Translations under genes and position numbers: made by a program | In this document: positions 39,414 through 53,219 of the stretch, one piece after another | How the letters are laid out: each line of letters begins with the position of its first letter | Position numbering within the stretch: position 1 is the first letter of the stretch | Notes under the pieces: model-generated | Seen by the model: only the letters and a program-made list of their open reading frames with translations | The model's database searches: none | Told to the model about the DNA's origin: nothing | NCBI GenBank assembly: GCA_030844565.1 | Contig: JAUUNK010000002.1 | Coordinates: 1 to 64,000, forward strand | From: Bacteroides ovatus | GTDB taxonomy: Bacteria > Bacteroidota > Bacteroidia > Bacteroidales > Bacteroidaceae | Direction of reading: 5' to 3' | DNA length: 64,000 bases

Positions 39414-41006
39414 ATGAATAAGATATTCTCGTTTATAGTGGCTTTTATCCTTTGTGGAAGCTGTAAAACACCTTCGGAGCCTGCTACCTTCACCAACCCG
39501 GTGATTAATGCGGACGTGCCGGATATGGACGTAATCAGGGTAGGAGATAATTTCTACATGGTGAGCACTACGATGCACTTGATGCCCGGTGCGCCTGTTA
39601 TGAGGTCCAAAGATCTGGTGAATTGGGAAATAATCAGTTATATATTTGATAAACTGACAGATACTCCTAATTATGACTTAATTGACGGCACTGTATATGG
39701 ACGCGGGCAATGGGCAACTTCTCTCCGCTATCACGATGGGAAATACTACGCACTGTTTTCGCCCAATGACGATCCCTACCGCTCGTATATTTATACGGCA
39801 ACCGACCCTGCCGGAAAATGGGAATTGCTGACGCGTATGCAGCATTTTCATGACTCTTCTCTGTTCTTTGACGACGACGGCAGGGTGTACGTCTTCTTCG
39901 GGACCGGTTCTTTAAGAGAGCTGAAGAGCGACCTCTCGGATGTGAAACCGGGTGGAGTGGATATGAAAGTTTTCGAAAGGGACGAGACGGAAACCGGATT
40001 ATTGGAAGGTAGCCGGGTGGTGAAACACAACGGGAAGTATTACCTCCTTATGATTTCCTGGCCCCAAAACGGTCTTCGCCGGCAAGTATGCTATCGTGCC
40101 GACAAGATTACGGGACCGTATGAAAAGAAAGTCATATTAGAAGATGATTTCGACACCTACGGAGGCGTAGGGCAAGGAACTATTGTCGATGCCAAAGATG
40201 GCAACTGGTATGGGATGATATTTCAGGACCGTGGGGGAATAGGACGCGTACCCACATTAATGCCTTGCCGCTGGATAGACGGATGGCCTATGCTGGGAGA
40301 TGAAAACGGGCACGTACCTTTAGTTATGGAGAAGCCCGTGCAAGGATACGCCGAGACTCCGTTAGTGGTAAGCGACGATTTCAGCGACTCACACTTGAAG
40401 ATGAACTGGCAATGGAATCATAATCCTGTGAATGAAGCATGGTCTTTGACGGAACGTCCCGGCTTCCTCAGACTAAAGACAAGTCGTGTAGTCGACAATC
40501 TCTATCTAGCTCCCAATACCATTAGCCAGCGCATGGAGGGTCCCCGGTGTAGCGGAGTAGTGGCACTGGATATAACGGAGATGGCAGACGGCGACGTAGC
40601 CGGTTTCAGTGCTTTCAATGGTCATGCAGGACTCTTGTCTGTAGTGATGGAAGGACCCAATAAGTTCCTGACGATGTCTACCAATGTGGTGGACCTGGAC
40701 AACGACCACGGAAAAAAGGTCTGTGGAGTGGAAGTCGAAGAGAAAGAACGCATTGAAATACAGCAGAACATGATTTATCTGCGCATCGACTGTAATTTCT
40801 ATGAAGACAAACAACACAAGGACCTTGCCACCTTCTACTATAGCTTCGATAATAAGGACTGGACAAAGATAGGCACGGATTTCAGGATGCGATTCGATTA
40901 TATGAAACTCTTTATGGGAACGAGATTTGCCATTTTCAATTATGCGACGAAGTCGACGGGAGGATATGTGGATGTGGACTTCTTTGCCTATTCTCCCCTC
41001 CCATGA
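39414..41006 (+). CDS. GH43-family beta-xylosidase / arabinofuranosidase lipoprotein
   Basis: The start giving MNKIFSFIVAFILCGSC is chosen for its lipobox; a frame from 39369 begins in the hairpin arm. The five-bladed propeller starts with FTNPVINADVPDMDVIRVGDNF, in which the VPD aspartate near residue 37 is the expected general base. It continues with HDSSLFFDDDGRVYVFFG and has a likely acid in GLLEGSRVVKHNGKYY. The C-terminal 200 residues form a beta-sandwich of the type attached to GH43 xylosidases. It would release xylose or arabinose from oligosaccharides made by the GH10 enzyme. Exact linkage specificity cannot be read from sequence. Confidence 0.9.
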   Translation: MNKIFSFIVAFILCGSCKTPSEPATFTNPVINADVPDMDVIRVGDNFYMVSTTMHLMPGAPVMRSKDLVNWEIISYIFDKLTDTPNYDLIDGTVYGRGQWATSLRYHDGKYYALFSPNDDPYRSYIYTATDPAGKWELLTRMQHFHDSSLFFDDDGRVYVFFGTGSLRELKSDLSDVKPGGVDMKVFERDETETGLLEGSRVVKHNGKYYLLMISWPQNGLRRQVCYRADKITGPYEKKVILEDDFDTYGGVGQGTIVDAKDGNWYGMIFQDRGGIGRVPTLMPCRWIDGWPMLGDENGHVPLVMEKPVQGYAETPLVVSDDFSDSHLKMNWQWNHNPVNEAWSLTERPGFLRLKTSRVVDNLYLAPNTISQRMEGPRCSGVVALDITEMADGDVAGFSAFNGHAGLLSVVMEGPNKFLTMSTNVVDLDNDHGKKVCGVEVEEKERIEIQQNMIYLRIDCNFYEDKQHKDLATFYYSFDNKDWTKIGTDFRMRFDYMKLFMGTRFAIFNYATKSTGGYVDVDFFAYSPLP

Positions 41007-41071
41007 GTTTTGCACCTTTTACTATCACGGTCTCACTTTTTCCTGAAACCATTTGTTCATCGGTATTACAG

Positions 41072-41121
41072 GAGTGAGAGCAGAGTGAGAGCAGAGTGAG
41101 AGCAAATGGTTGCTCTCACTC
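41072..41121. repeat. Three 11-bp direct repeats plus one inverted copy
   Basis: GAGTGAGAGCA is repeated exactly at 41072, 41083 and 41094. The complement TGCTCTCACTC at 41111-41121 makes a perfect 11-bp hairpin with the third copy (6-base loop). The loop region CAAATGGTT (41103-41111) is also complementary to AACCATTTG at 41047-41055, so two folds compete. Confidence 0.88.
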
Positions 41122-41243
41122 TAAAATTTACTTATTTTGTTAGATTAATCCTCTTCTTCTATGTTGTATTATGTTCATTATTAATATAATAGCTGTTTTG
41201 AGACTAAAGCTCTTGAAGAACATGGCAGAGCATGCCGATCAAT

Positions 41244-41330
41244 GCGAAAAACATGCAAAAACCATGTAAAACCTGTGCAAAAACCATGAAAATGCGTACA
41301 AAGTTGTGCAAAGTGCCATAAAACATGCTA
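41244..41330. repeat. Degenerate 11-bp A-rich periodic array
   Basis: About seven units follow the pattern GCAAAAACCAT; two are identical (41255 and 41277) and the others diverged. The A-runs recur about every 11 bp, the geometry of intrinsically bent DNA. Confidence 0.65.
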
Positions 41331-41418
41331 TAAATAGCAGTCTTTCTCCTATTTTCCTTCCCTCTATAGTACATTCACTTCCTATGCTTTGTATGTTCTC
41401 CATAGCTACTTTGAAAGG

Positions 41419-41506
41419 GCTTACAGTTGTGAGCTGATATGTTCACAATTGTGGATAAATTAGCTCACAACTGAGAGCCTATTTGTTCACAAGTGTGAGC
41501 CTTTAA
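41419..41506. repeat. Four 22-bp units with a CACAATTGTG palindromic core
   Basis: Units begin at 41419, 41441, 41463 and 41485, each 22 bp, with a core close to GYTCACAANTGTGAGC. Same unit length as the 110-bp elements at 20916 and 60411 but unrelated sequence. Confidence 0.8.
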
Positions 41507-41610
41507 TGATGCTTAATCAAACCAGGGTTGATTCATCATAGTTTATACTATAAATACTTATAGTTAATCTGTTGAACATGGGTTTTATATGGTTGCTGTA
41601 ATTTGCATAG

Positions 41611-41766
41611 TGGCATACTATTGACCCCGTCGCTATATATAAATTGCCTGGGGAGTATTTCCTAACATTCTGTGTATCTGAAGATGAAAATACTATCTAT
41701 GCCTACCATTATACAAAGAACACATTAGGTTCGTATACGATAGAAAGGGGTGGGGGAACAGAATAA
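41611..41766 (+). pseudogene. Decayed 3' end of a coding gene, propeller-like
   Basis: A 51-codon open stretch ending in TAA has protein-like composition (DPVAIYKLPGEYFLTF, then DENTIYAYHYTKNTLGSY). It lacks any start: stop codons lie directly upstream in frame. Strand-turn-strand phrases of this kind resemble the last blade of a six-bladed propeller protein, a class often encoded near SusCD pairs; that identification is tentative. Confidence 0.5.
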
Positions 41767-41789
41767 TTGTTGTCTATATTCCTATAAAG

Positions 41790-41836
41790 ATAATCCCAGT
41801 AAAGTATCTTTTTTGAAGCTATTTTACTGGGATTAT
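41790..41836. terminator. 14-bp inverted repeat before the GH2 gene end
   Basis: ATAATCCCAGTAAA and its exact complement TTTACTGGGATTAT flank a 19-base loop containing TTTTTT. It may terminate transcription from the convergent GH2 side, or be part of a lost element. Confidence 0.55.
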
Positions 41837-41904
41837 GCTTATCAGGCATTCAGGAAACATTGCATCTCATAAGCAAGCTGATAGGCTGTATTTGGTAGTA
41901 ATTA

Positions 41905-46936
<5,032 letters not shown>

Positions 46937-47271
46937 GGTCGTTTAATTAATAAATATAAGAAATAGATATGTGTGTGTTTCAGAACCGCAGGCAAAATTA
47001 AGAAAAGAGAGTTAGTAATCGGATTAAATAGGGATTAGTGTGTATATTAATAGTGGAATTTCTTTGTAAATCCTCGGTCGGCATTCGCTGTCTTAATTCC
47101 ATCTCGAATAAATAACGGTTAATAAATAAATAGCAGGGTTAACGTCCTCGTTAATCATTGCTTAATCACCTTTTTAATACAGGGTTAATAGATTTGCTGA
47201 TGTTTTGGAACCTTAGCGGGAGATATGTCCTGCAGATATTTTTAATAATACTAAAATTGAAAAACATGTGT
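46937..47271. promoter_or_regulatory. Divergent control region between GH29 and SusC genes
   Basis: This gap of about 335 bp contains a TAATTTTG -7 box for the leftward genes (46993-47000, minus strand) and a TAGATTTG -7 box for the rightward genes (47189-47196). A series of TTAA-centred sites lies at 47119, 47139, 47151, 47162, 47174 and 47185. The -33 regions are poor on both sides, which suggests activator control. Confidence 0.55.
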
Positions 47272-50200
47272 ATGAAAAAACTTGGAGTTGTAGAAAAAGC
47301 CGTCAGAGCTTCCGGACTTATCGTCCTTCTCGCCGGTATGGGCTTTCAGACATGCCTTGCTTCCGGGAGTGTTGCTATGTTAGTGGATAAGACCGCCGTT
47401 ACGCAGCAGAATATTCTTGTTAAAGGGAGGGTCATTGATAAAAGTGGTGAAAATCTGCTTGGAGCTACCGTGCGTATTATCGGAAAGAATCAGGGAGCTA
47501 TAACCGATTTCGACGGAAACTTTACAATTGAAGCTGTAAAAGGCGATAAACTTGAGATTTCCTTTATCGGGTATATCAGTAAAGTCGTTACCGTAGATAG
47601 CCAAAACAATTTAGTGGTTACTTTGGAAGAGGATAGCAAAACTTTAGATGAAGTGGTGGTAGTGGGTTATGGTATGCAGAAGAAAGTGAATCTGACGGGG
47701 GCGGTAGCCAGTGTCTCGTCCGATGTACTGGAAAGTCGTCCTATTACGAATTTGAGCCAGGGATTGCAAGGTATGATTGGTAATCTCAATATATCGGCTG
47801 ATAATGGTTCTCCCGGAAAAGGATATGGATTCAATATACGGGGTACTACTTCTATAAACTCTGCCGGGCCCTTGGTATTGGTAGATGGCGTGCAGATGGA
47901 CCCCAATTTGATTAATCCTGCTGATGTGGAAAGTGTTTCGGTATTGAAAGATGCAGCTTCTGCTTCTATCTATGGAACGCAGGCAGCCTATGGTGTGGTA
48001 TTGATTGCAACGAAAAAAGGAAAAGACCAAAATGCAAAAGTTTCTTTCTCCAGTAATTGGTCATTAAACAGCCCGACGAAGATTCCTGAGTGTATGGATT
48101 CGTGGACTTTTGCTAATTTCCATAATCTAACTAATCGTAATTCGGGAGGCGGCGATTATTATGACCAGAACTATATGGATCATATCTATGCTTACTACAC
48201 CGACCCCAAGCATAATCTGCCGGTGTTTATCGACCCTTCCAATCCCGATAAGTATTTATATTGTGGTAATACCGATTGGATTAAAGAAACCCGTAAAACT
48301 ACAACTTTGATGCAACAATATACACTGTCTATTAATGGTGGCACGGGAAAGACCAATTATTATGGTTCGGTAGGTTTTATGGATCAGGAAGGACAATTGA
48401 AACATTATGATGATGAATATCGCCGTTTCAATGTCGCTCTCAATGTGAACTCGCAAATAAGTAAATGGTTGCAGATAGGTATGAAAATCAACTATAACAA
48501 TACCCTGCATGATACTCCTTACGGACATAACCAGAATGATATGGAGGCTGCTTTTTATGGTGCCGATCTTCGTCCTTTCATGCCGGTTTACCATCCCGAT
48601 GGAAACTACTCCGGACAAGGCAGCTGGACAAATATGGTAGCTACTCAAGCTCTTTCCGGTAGTCGGGTACATAAAGAAAACGACTTGTGGCTTACTGGAA
48701 GTATGAAAATCAATCCTCTGAAAGGATGGAACATCAATATGGATTATACTTTCAATATGTATATGTTGAACAAGAAGTATCATGGAAAGGAAATCATAGA
48801 ACATTATGCCAATCCTGAAGTAACTACGCTTTTCCCGCATATAACTCCCAGTACGGTGAAATATACTGCGGACGATAACTATTATCAGACCTTTAATTTC
48901 TATAGTGATTATAATCATAGCTTTGGGAAACACAATGTGACGTTACTTGCCGGTTATAATTATGAACGGAAAGATTATCGTTGGTTTGATGCGGAACGTC
49001 AGAACCTGATCAGCCAGGATATAGCTTCTTTGGGTATGGCGTATGGTGAAAAGTATAATGGTAGCGGTGAACATGCCTGGGCGACCATGGGATATTTTGC
49101 ACGTATCAATTACAATTATGATGAACGTTACTTGTTGGAGTTGAATGGGCGTTATGACGGCTCTTCCAAATTCCCCAAAGATAATCGGTTTGCTTTTTTC
49201 CCGTCTTTCTCCTTAGCATGGCGTGTCTCGAACGAAGCTTTTTTTGAAGGAGCCAAGAAATATGTGGATGAATTGAAGTTCCGTCTTTCTTATGGTTCTC
49301 TGGGTAGTCAGTCGGTAGGGGGTGACTATCCTTACATCTCAACGATGGGAGCCAATGGGGAAATGGGGTATCTGGTAGACGGCAAAAAAATAGCCAGTGT
49401 GACTCCCGGTGGTATTGTCAGTCCTGTGCTGACTTGGGAGACTGTCCGTCAAATGAACTTTGGATTAGATTGGGTAGCATTGAATAATCGTTTGTATGGC
49501 ACTTTTGATTGGTATCAGCGCATGACGTATGACATGGTGACTAACGGCGCTCCACTGCCCGCAGTGTTGGGCACAGGCACTCCGCAAGCTAATACCGCCG
49601 ACCTGAAGACCACCGGTTGGGAATTGAACATTGGCTGGAGAGACCGCCTTGAAAATGGCTTTTCCTACGACGTCAGCCTGGTATTGTCCGACTATAAGGC
49701 TAAAATCACTAAGTTTAATAATCCGGAAAAACTATTGTTCAGTGGCGATGATGCACAGAATTACGCAGGCAGAAGATGGGGGGAAATCTGGGGATTTGTG
49801 ACGGAAGGCTTATTCCAGAGTGAGGAAGAAGTGGCCGCCCATGCCGACCAATCCGAAATTTATGGTGGTGAATGGTATCCCGGAGACGTGAAATATAAAG
49901 ATTTGGATGGTGATAAGAAAATATCATACGGTAAGAATACGCTAGACGACCCCGGAGATCGCAAGGTGATTGGCAACAGCGAGCCCCGCTACTGCTATGG
50001 TATCAAGGCGGATGCACAGTGGAAAGGCTTTGACTTAAGCATCTTCTTTCAGGGAGTCGGAAAGAAAGATGTAGTATTGGGAGGCAATCAGTTTTGGGGC
50101 TTTGGCAATGAATGGCACGTACCCTTCCCCCACGCACTGGATAGTTGGACGGAAGATAACCGCAATGCCTACTTCCCTCGTTCTACTTACGATAATGTTA

Positions 50201-50454
50201 CGGGAAACCGTGTGACTCAAACCCGGTATTTGCAAGATGCTTCCTATCTTCGTCTGAAGAATTTGACTTTAGGTTACACATTGCCGAAATCACTGCTGGA
50301 AAAATGGAAAATAGATAATATACGTGTTTATATAAGCGGGCAGAACTTATTGACATTCGATCACCTCTTTGACATTTATGACCCCGAAACGGTAAGTGTC
50401 AGTACATATCCACTACAAAAATCCATTTCATTCGGTTTGAATATAACACTTTAA
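47272..50454 (+). CDS. SusC-family transporter of the fucosyl-galactoside locus
   Basis: This roughly 1,060-residue transporter starts at MKKLGVVEKAVRASG; ATG at 47266 is also possible. The longer frame from 47158 starts upstream of the predicted promoter and is rejected. The carboxypeptidase-like domain (VKGRVIDKSGENLLGATVRI to ISFIGYISKV) is followed by DEVVVVGYGMQKKVNLTGAV and the plug (FNIRGTTSINSAGPLVLVDGV, VLIATKKGK). The barrel ends SFGLNITL. It should import the oligosaccharide bound by the SusD encoded 15 bp downstream. Confidence 0.95.
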   Translation: MKKLGVVEKAVRASGLIVLLAGMGFQTCLASGSVAMLVDKTAVTQQNILVKGRVIDKSGENLLGATVRIIGKNQGAITDFDGNFTIEAVKGDKLEISFIGYISKVVTVDSQNNLVVTLEEDSKTLDEVVVVGYGMQKKVNLTGAVASVSSDVLESRPITNLSQGLQGMIGNLNISADNGSPGKGYGFNIRGTTSINSAGPLVLVDGVQMDPNLINPADVESVSVLKDAASASIYGTQAAYGVVLIATKKGKDQNAKVSFSSNWSLNSPTKIPECMDSWTFANFHNLTNRNSGGGDYYDQNYMDHIYAYYTDPKHNLPVFIDPSNPDKYLYCGNTDWIKETRKTTTLMQQYTLSINGGTGKTNYYGSVGFMDQEGQLKHYDDEYRRFNVALNVNSQISKWLQIGMKINYNNTLHDTPYGHNQNDMEAAFYGADLRPFMPVYHPDGNYSGQGSWTNMVATQALSGSRVHKENDLWLTGSMKINPLKGWNINMDYTFNMYMLNKKYHGKEIIEHYANPEVTTLFPHITPSTVKYTADDNYYQTFNFYSDYNHSFGKHNVTLLAGYNYERKDYRWFDAERQNLISQDIASLGMAYGEKYNGSGEHAWATMGYFARINYNYDERYLLELNGRYDGSSKFPKDNRFAFFPSFSLAWRVSNEAFFEGAKKYVDELKFRLSYGSLGSQSVGGDYPYISTMGANGEMGYLVDGKKIASVTPGGIVSPVLTWETVRQMNFGLDWVALNNRLYGTFDWYQRMTYDMVTNGAPLPAVLGTGTPQANTADLKTTGWELNIGWRDRLENGFSYDVSLVLSDYKAKITKFNNPEKLLFSGDDAQNYAGRRWGEIWGFVTEGLFQSEEEVAAHADQSEIYGGEWYPGDVKYKDLDGDKKISYGKNTLDDPGDRKVIGNSEPRYCYGIKADAQWKGFDLSIFFQGVGKKDVVLGGNQFWGFGNEWHVPFPHALDSWTEDNRNAYFPRSTYDNVTGNRVTQTRYLQDASYLRLKNLTLGYTLPKSLLEKWKIDNIRVYISGQNLLTFDHLFDIYDPETVSVSTYPLQKSISFGLNITL

Positions 50455-50468
50455 ATATCAGAGTACTT

Positions 50469-52154
50469 ATGAAAACAAGAAATATCTACATGATTGCAGC
50501 ATTATTTTGTGTATCGGTATCCACTTCATGCACAGATATGTTGGATTTATATCCGGAAGATTCGGTTTCGGATGAAAACTTCTGGAAGAGTGAACAAGAC
50601 CTTGAGCTTTTTGCTAACGGTTTCTATGGAATTTTGCCAGGAGCGCAGGGACCGGGAGCTGATGATCAGTCAGATTGCTACGTGAACGAAAAACCAAATA
50701 CTTGGTTGTTCAATCAGGAAACTATTCCTACAGCCGGGGGTGGTTGGAGTAGTGGTGACTGGGGAAATATCCGTTCTGCCAATTATTTCATGGCACGCTA
50801 TACACGTGTATCCGGAAATGAAGAGAATATTAATCGCCAGGTAGCGGTCGTACGCTTTTTCCGGGCATGGGAGTATTTTTATAAGATGAGGCGTTTTGGT
50901 GATGTTCCTTGGTATGAAACCGAACTGAACATAGACTCGGAAGAGCTTTACAAAGGACGCGACAACCGTAAGGATGTGTTTGTACATGTTCTGGAGGACC
51001 TGGATTTTGCTATCGAGCATTTGCAGGAAGCTGGTTCTGTTCCTGTGGGACGAATACATAAAGCTGCCGCCCTGGCATTCAAGTCGAGGGTATGCTTGTA
51101 TGAGGCTTCTTATCGTAAATATCATGGATTGGGCGATTATGACGATTTGTTTCGTGAGGCTGCCGATGCTGCCTGGGAGATAATAGATAGTGGCAGGTAT
51201 GAAATCTGGCGTAACGAGAAACCGGAAACCGATTATTACAATCTGTTTATCCAGGAAGATCTCTCGGGTAATAGTGAATGTATCATGCCCCGTGTTTATG
51301 AAGCTAAACTACTGATGCATAATAATACCCGCCAAATGGAGGAGTCTTATACGGGAATGAGCCGGGCGATGTTTGAACAATATCTGTGTGCCGATGGTTT
51401 GCCTACCGCCGTTAGCCCCACGTATGGCAGCGAAGCCGGTATGCCTGTGGATGAACTCGCCAAGCGTGATCCACGTCTGGCTCAGAGTATAGATAACCCC
51501 CATCTGCCTTATAAATTATTGGCGGACGGCACTCCCTCTTTTAATGCATTGCCCTCGTTGGATACTAAATACTGTACTACCGGTTACCATGTGATGAAAT
51601 ACCATTCACCGGACCCGGAACAATGGAATATCGGTCTGTCTACTCTCGATGTTTTCATATTCCGTTATGCAGAGGTCTTGCTGAATTATGTTGAAGCCAA
51701 AGCCGAATTAGGCGAATGTGACCAGAAGGTGTTAGATGCTACCGTCAATGAGTTGCGAGACCGGGTAGATATGCCTCATTTGACAATAGAAATCGGTTTT
51801 GAAGATCCCAACTGGCCCGACTATGGATATGAACTGACACCGCTTCTTTATGAAATCCGCCGTGAGCGTGCAGTGGAATTATTGGGAGAAGGCTTCCGCT
51901 GGGATGATATTGTGCGCTGGAAAGCCGGCAAGTTGCTGGAAAATCCGAAAACCATGTTGGGTATGAAGGTTTCGAACCAGTTGAAAGAGGCTTATGGGGA
52001 TTTTTCGCGTAGCGTGAATGGGGATGGATATATGATTGTTTATCCTGATAAACAAGCCCGGAAATGGGATGATAAACTTTATCTGCATCCGTTACCGATA
52101 GATCAAACTACAATGAATCCCAACCTATTGCCCAATAATCCGGGCTGGGAGTAA
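50469..52154 (+). CDS. SusD-family lipoprotein of the fucosyl-galactoside locus
   Basis: This 561-residue lipoprotein has a lipobox ending STSC followed by TDMLDLYPEDSVSDENFW, the classic SusD opening. TPR-like helices include VAVVRFFRAWEYFYKMRRFGDVPWY. The C-terminal motif is YEIRRERAVELLGEGFRWDDIVRWK. It caps the preceding SusC and binds ligand on the surface. Confidence 0.95.
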   Translation: MKTRNIYMIAALFCVSVSTSCTDMLDLYPEDSVSDENFWKSEQDLELFANGFYGILPGAQGPGADDQSDCYVNEKPNTWLFNQETIPTAGGGWSSGDWGNIRSANYFMARYTRVSGNEENINRQVAVVRFFRAWEYFYKMRRFGDVPWYETELNIDSEELYKGRDNRKDVFVHVLEDLDFAIEHLQEAGSVPVGRIHKAAALAFKSRVCLYEASYRKYHGLGDYDDLFREAADAAWEIIDSGRYEIWRNEKPETDYYNLFIQEDLSGNSECIMPRVYEAKLLMHNNTRQMEESYTGMSRAMFEQYLCADGLPTAVSPTYGSEAGMPVDELAKRDPRLAQSIDNPHLPYKLLADGTPSFNALPSLDTKYCTTGYHVMKYHSPDPEQWNIGLSTLDVFIFRYAEVLLNYVEAKAELGECDQKVLDATVNELRDRVDMPHLTIEIGFEDPNWPDYGYELTPLLYEIRRERAVELLGEGFRWDDIVRWKAGKLLENPKTMLGMKVSNQLKEAYGDFSRSVNGDGYMIVYPDKQARKWDDKLYLHPLPIDQTTMNPNLLPNNPGWE

Positions 52155-52178
52155 TATGAACATTTAAAAAACAGAGAA

Positions 52179-53135
52179 ATGAAACGAAATATAATTCAAT
52201 TAATATGTTGCTCGCTGGGGATATTGTTCATTTTATCCGCTTGCAGCGATAGTGACAGTAGTGATACCATTTATATTCCCAATGCTGGAGCATTGGTGAA
52301 AGTCAATTTCTATATTGAAGATGAGCCGTATGTTAATACTTTTACTGTAAAAGTTACGCCTAAGCATTACCCCGATTTGAACCCGGCCGGGCTGCCCGCC
52401 GATGCAACCGTATATTTGGAGGCCGACCCTGATAAAGTGGTTGAGTATAATGCCACTAAAGGAACAAATTATCCTGTGCTTCCGTCCAGCGCTTATACCA
52501 TTGCTTCATCAACGGTGATTAGAGCTGGTCAAGTAGAGTCTGAACCGATTAGTGTGACAATCAATGCGAAAGGAAACATAGAACCATTTACCGAATATTT
52601 GTTGCCGGTTAGCATTGTTTCTGTAGAAGGTGGAACAGCAGACCATTGCTGCCAAACAATTTATTTTCTCTGCCGTGGTGCTGTGGATGCCAGTAATATG
52701 GAATTGCTCGATCGCACAGGGTGGACTGTATTAGCAGCTTCATCCGAAGAGCCAAAAGAGGGAGACTGGGGAAATGGTGGATTGAAGGAAGCGTGCATAG
52801 ATGGCACCATAAATACATTCTGGAGTACGGCGTGGGAACAAAGCCATCCGCAGCCGCCCCATTGGATAACCTTTGATTTGGGGCAGTCCACTTATATTCA
52901 AGGCTTCGCTATTCAAGCACGTAAAGAAGGAGCTGATGGTCCAAAGGTTGTTGTACTTGAAGTGAGTGACGATGGTCAAAGTTGGACTAATGTAGGGGAG
53001 TTTAAAGATATTCCCGCAAGTGGAGAATATCGCTCTTTCCTACTTGAGGCTACTGTAGGCCGCTTTTTAAAACTAACTATTACAGCTGTTAATGGCGGAC
53101 CTCATGTTACAGTAAGTGAATTTAATTTATTCTGA
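52179..53135 (+). CDS. Surface lipoprotein with DUF1735 and discoidin (F5/8C) domains
   Basis: This 318-residue lipoprotein has a lipobox ending SAC followed by SDSDSSD. Residues about 35-165 are a DUF1735 (BT_3987-like) domain. Residues about 180-318 form an F5/8 type C fold (GNGGLKEACIDGTINTFWS, PPHWITFDLGQSTYIQGF, GRFLKLTITAV). It follows SusD by 24 bp, the position of a surface glycan-binding protein; the discoidin fold is a common galactose/fucose-binding CBM32-type module, fitting the enzymes of this locus. Confidence 0.87.
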   Translation: MKRNIIQLICCSLGILFILSACSDSDSSDTIYIPNAGALVKVNFYIEDEPYVNTFTVKVTPKHYPDLNPAGLPADATVYLEADPDKVVEYNATKGTNYPVLPSSAYTIASSTVIRAGQVESEPISVTINAKGNIEPFTEYLLPVSIVSVEGGTADHCCQTIYFLCRGAVDASNMELLDRTGWTVLAASSEEPKEGDWGNGGLKEACIDGTINTFWSTAWEQSHPQPPHWITFDLGQSTYIQGFAIQARKEGADGPKVVVLEVSDDGQSWTNVGEFKDIPASGEYRSFLLEATVGRFLKLTITAVNGGPHVTVSEFNLF

Positions 53136-53166
53136 TATATCTAAATAATAGGTTGTTTTCAGTATA

Positions 53167-53218
53167 GATAAGGCGGATATGAGAGAAACTTGGAGTATCT
53201 TGCCATATTCGCCTTATC
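53167..53218. terminator. Bidirectional terminator between convergent genes
   Basis: A 15-bp inverted repeat (GATAAGGCGGATATG / CATATTCGCCTTATC, one G-T pair) with a 22-base loop fills the gap between the DUF1735-discoidin gene and the convergent regulator gene. Confidence 0.7.
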
Positions 53219-53219
53219 A

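Larger units (their letters stand above)
41007..41904. other. 898-bp gap between the convergent GH43 and GH2 genes
   Basis: It holds, in order, an 11-bp triple repeat with an inverted copy (41072-41121), an 11-bp periodic A-rich array (41244-41330), a 22-bp palindromic array (41419-41506), a decayed coding remnant (41611-41766) and a 13-bp inverted repeat (41790-41836). No intact gene was seen. Confidence 0.8.

Noticed and set aside
41790..41836. Insertion-sequence end or invertible promoter
   Set aside because: A single 14-bp inverted repeat with a 19-base loop, no transposase or recombinase, no promoter between the arms and no target duplication seen; a terminator is simpler.
47158..47265. 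Longer N-terminus for the third SusC gene
   Set aside because: It begins upstream of the predicted promoter at 47189-47196 and displaces the signal peptide.
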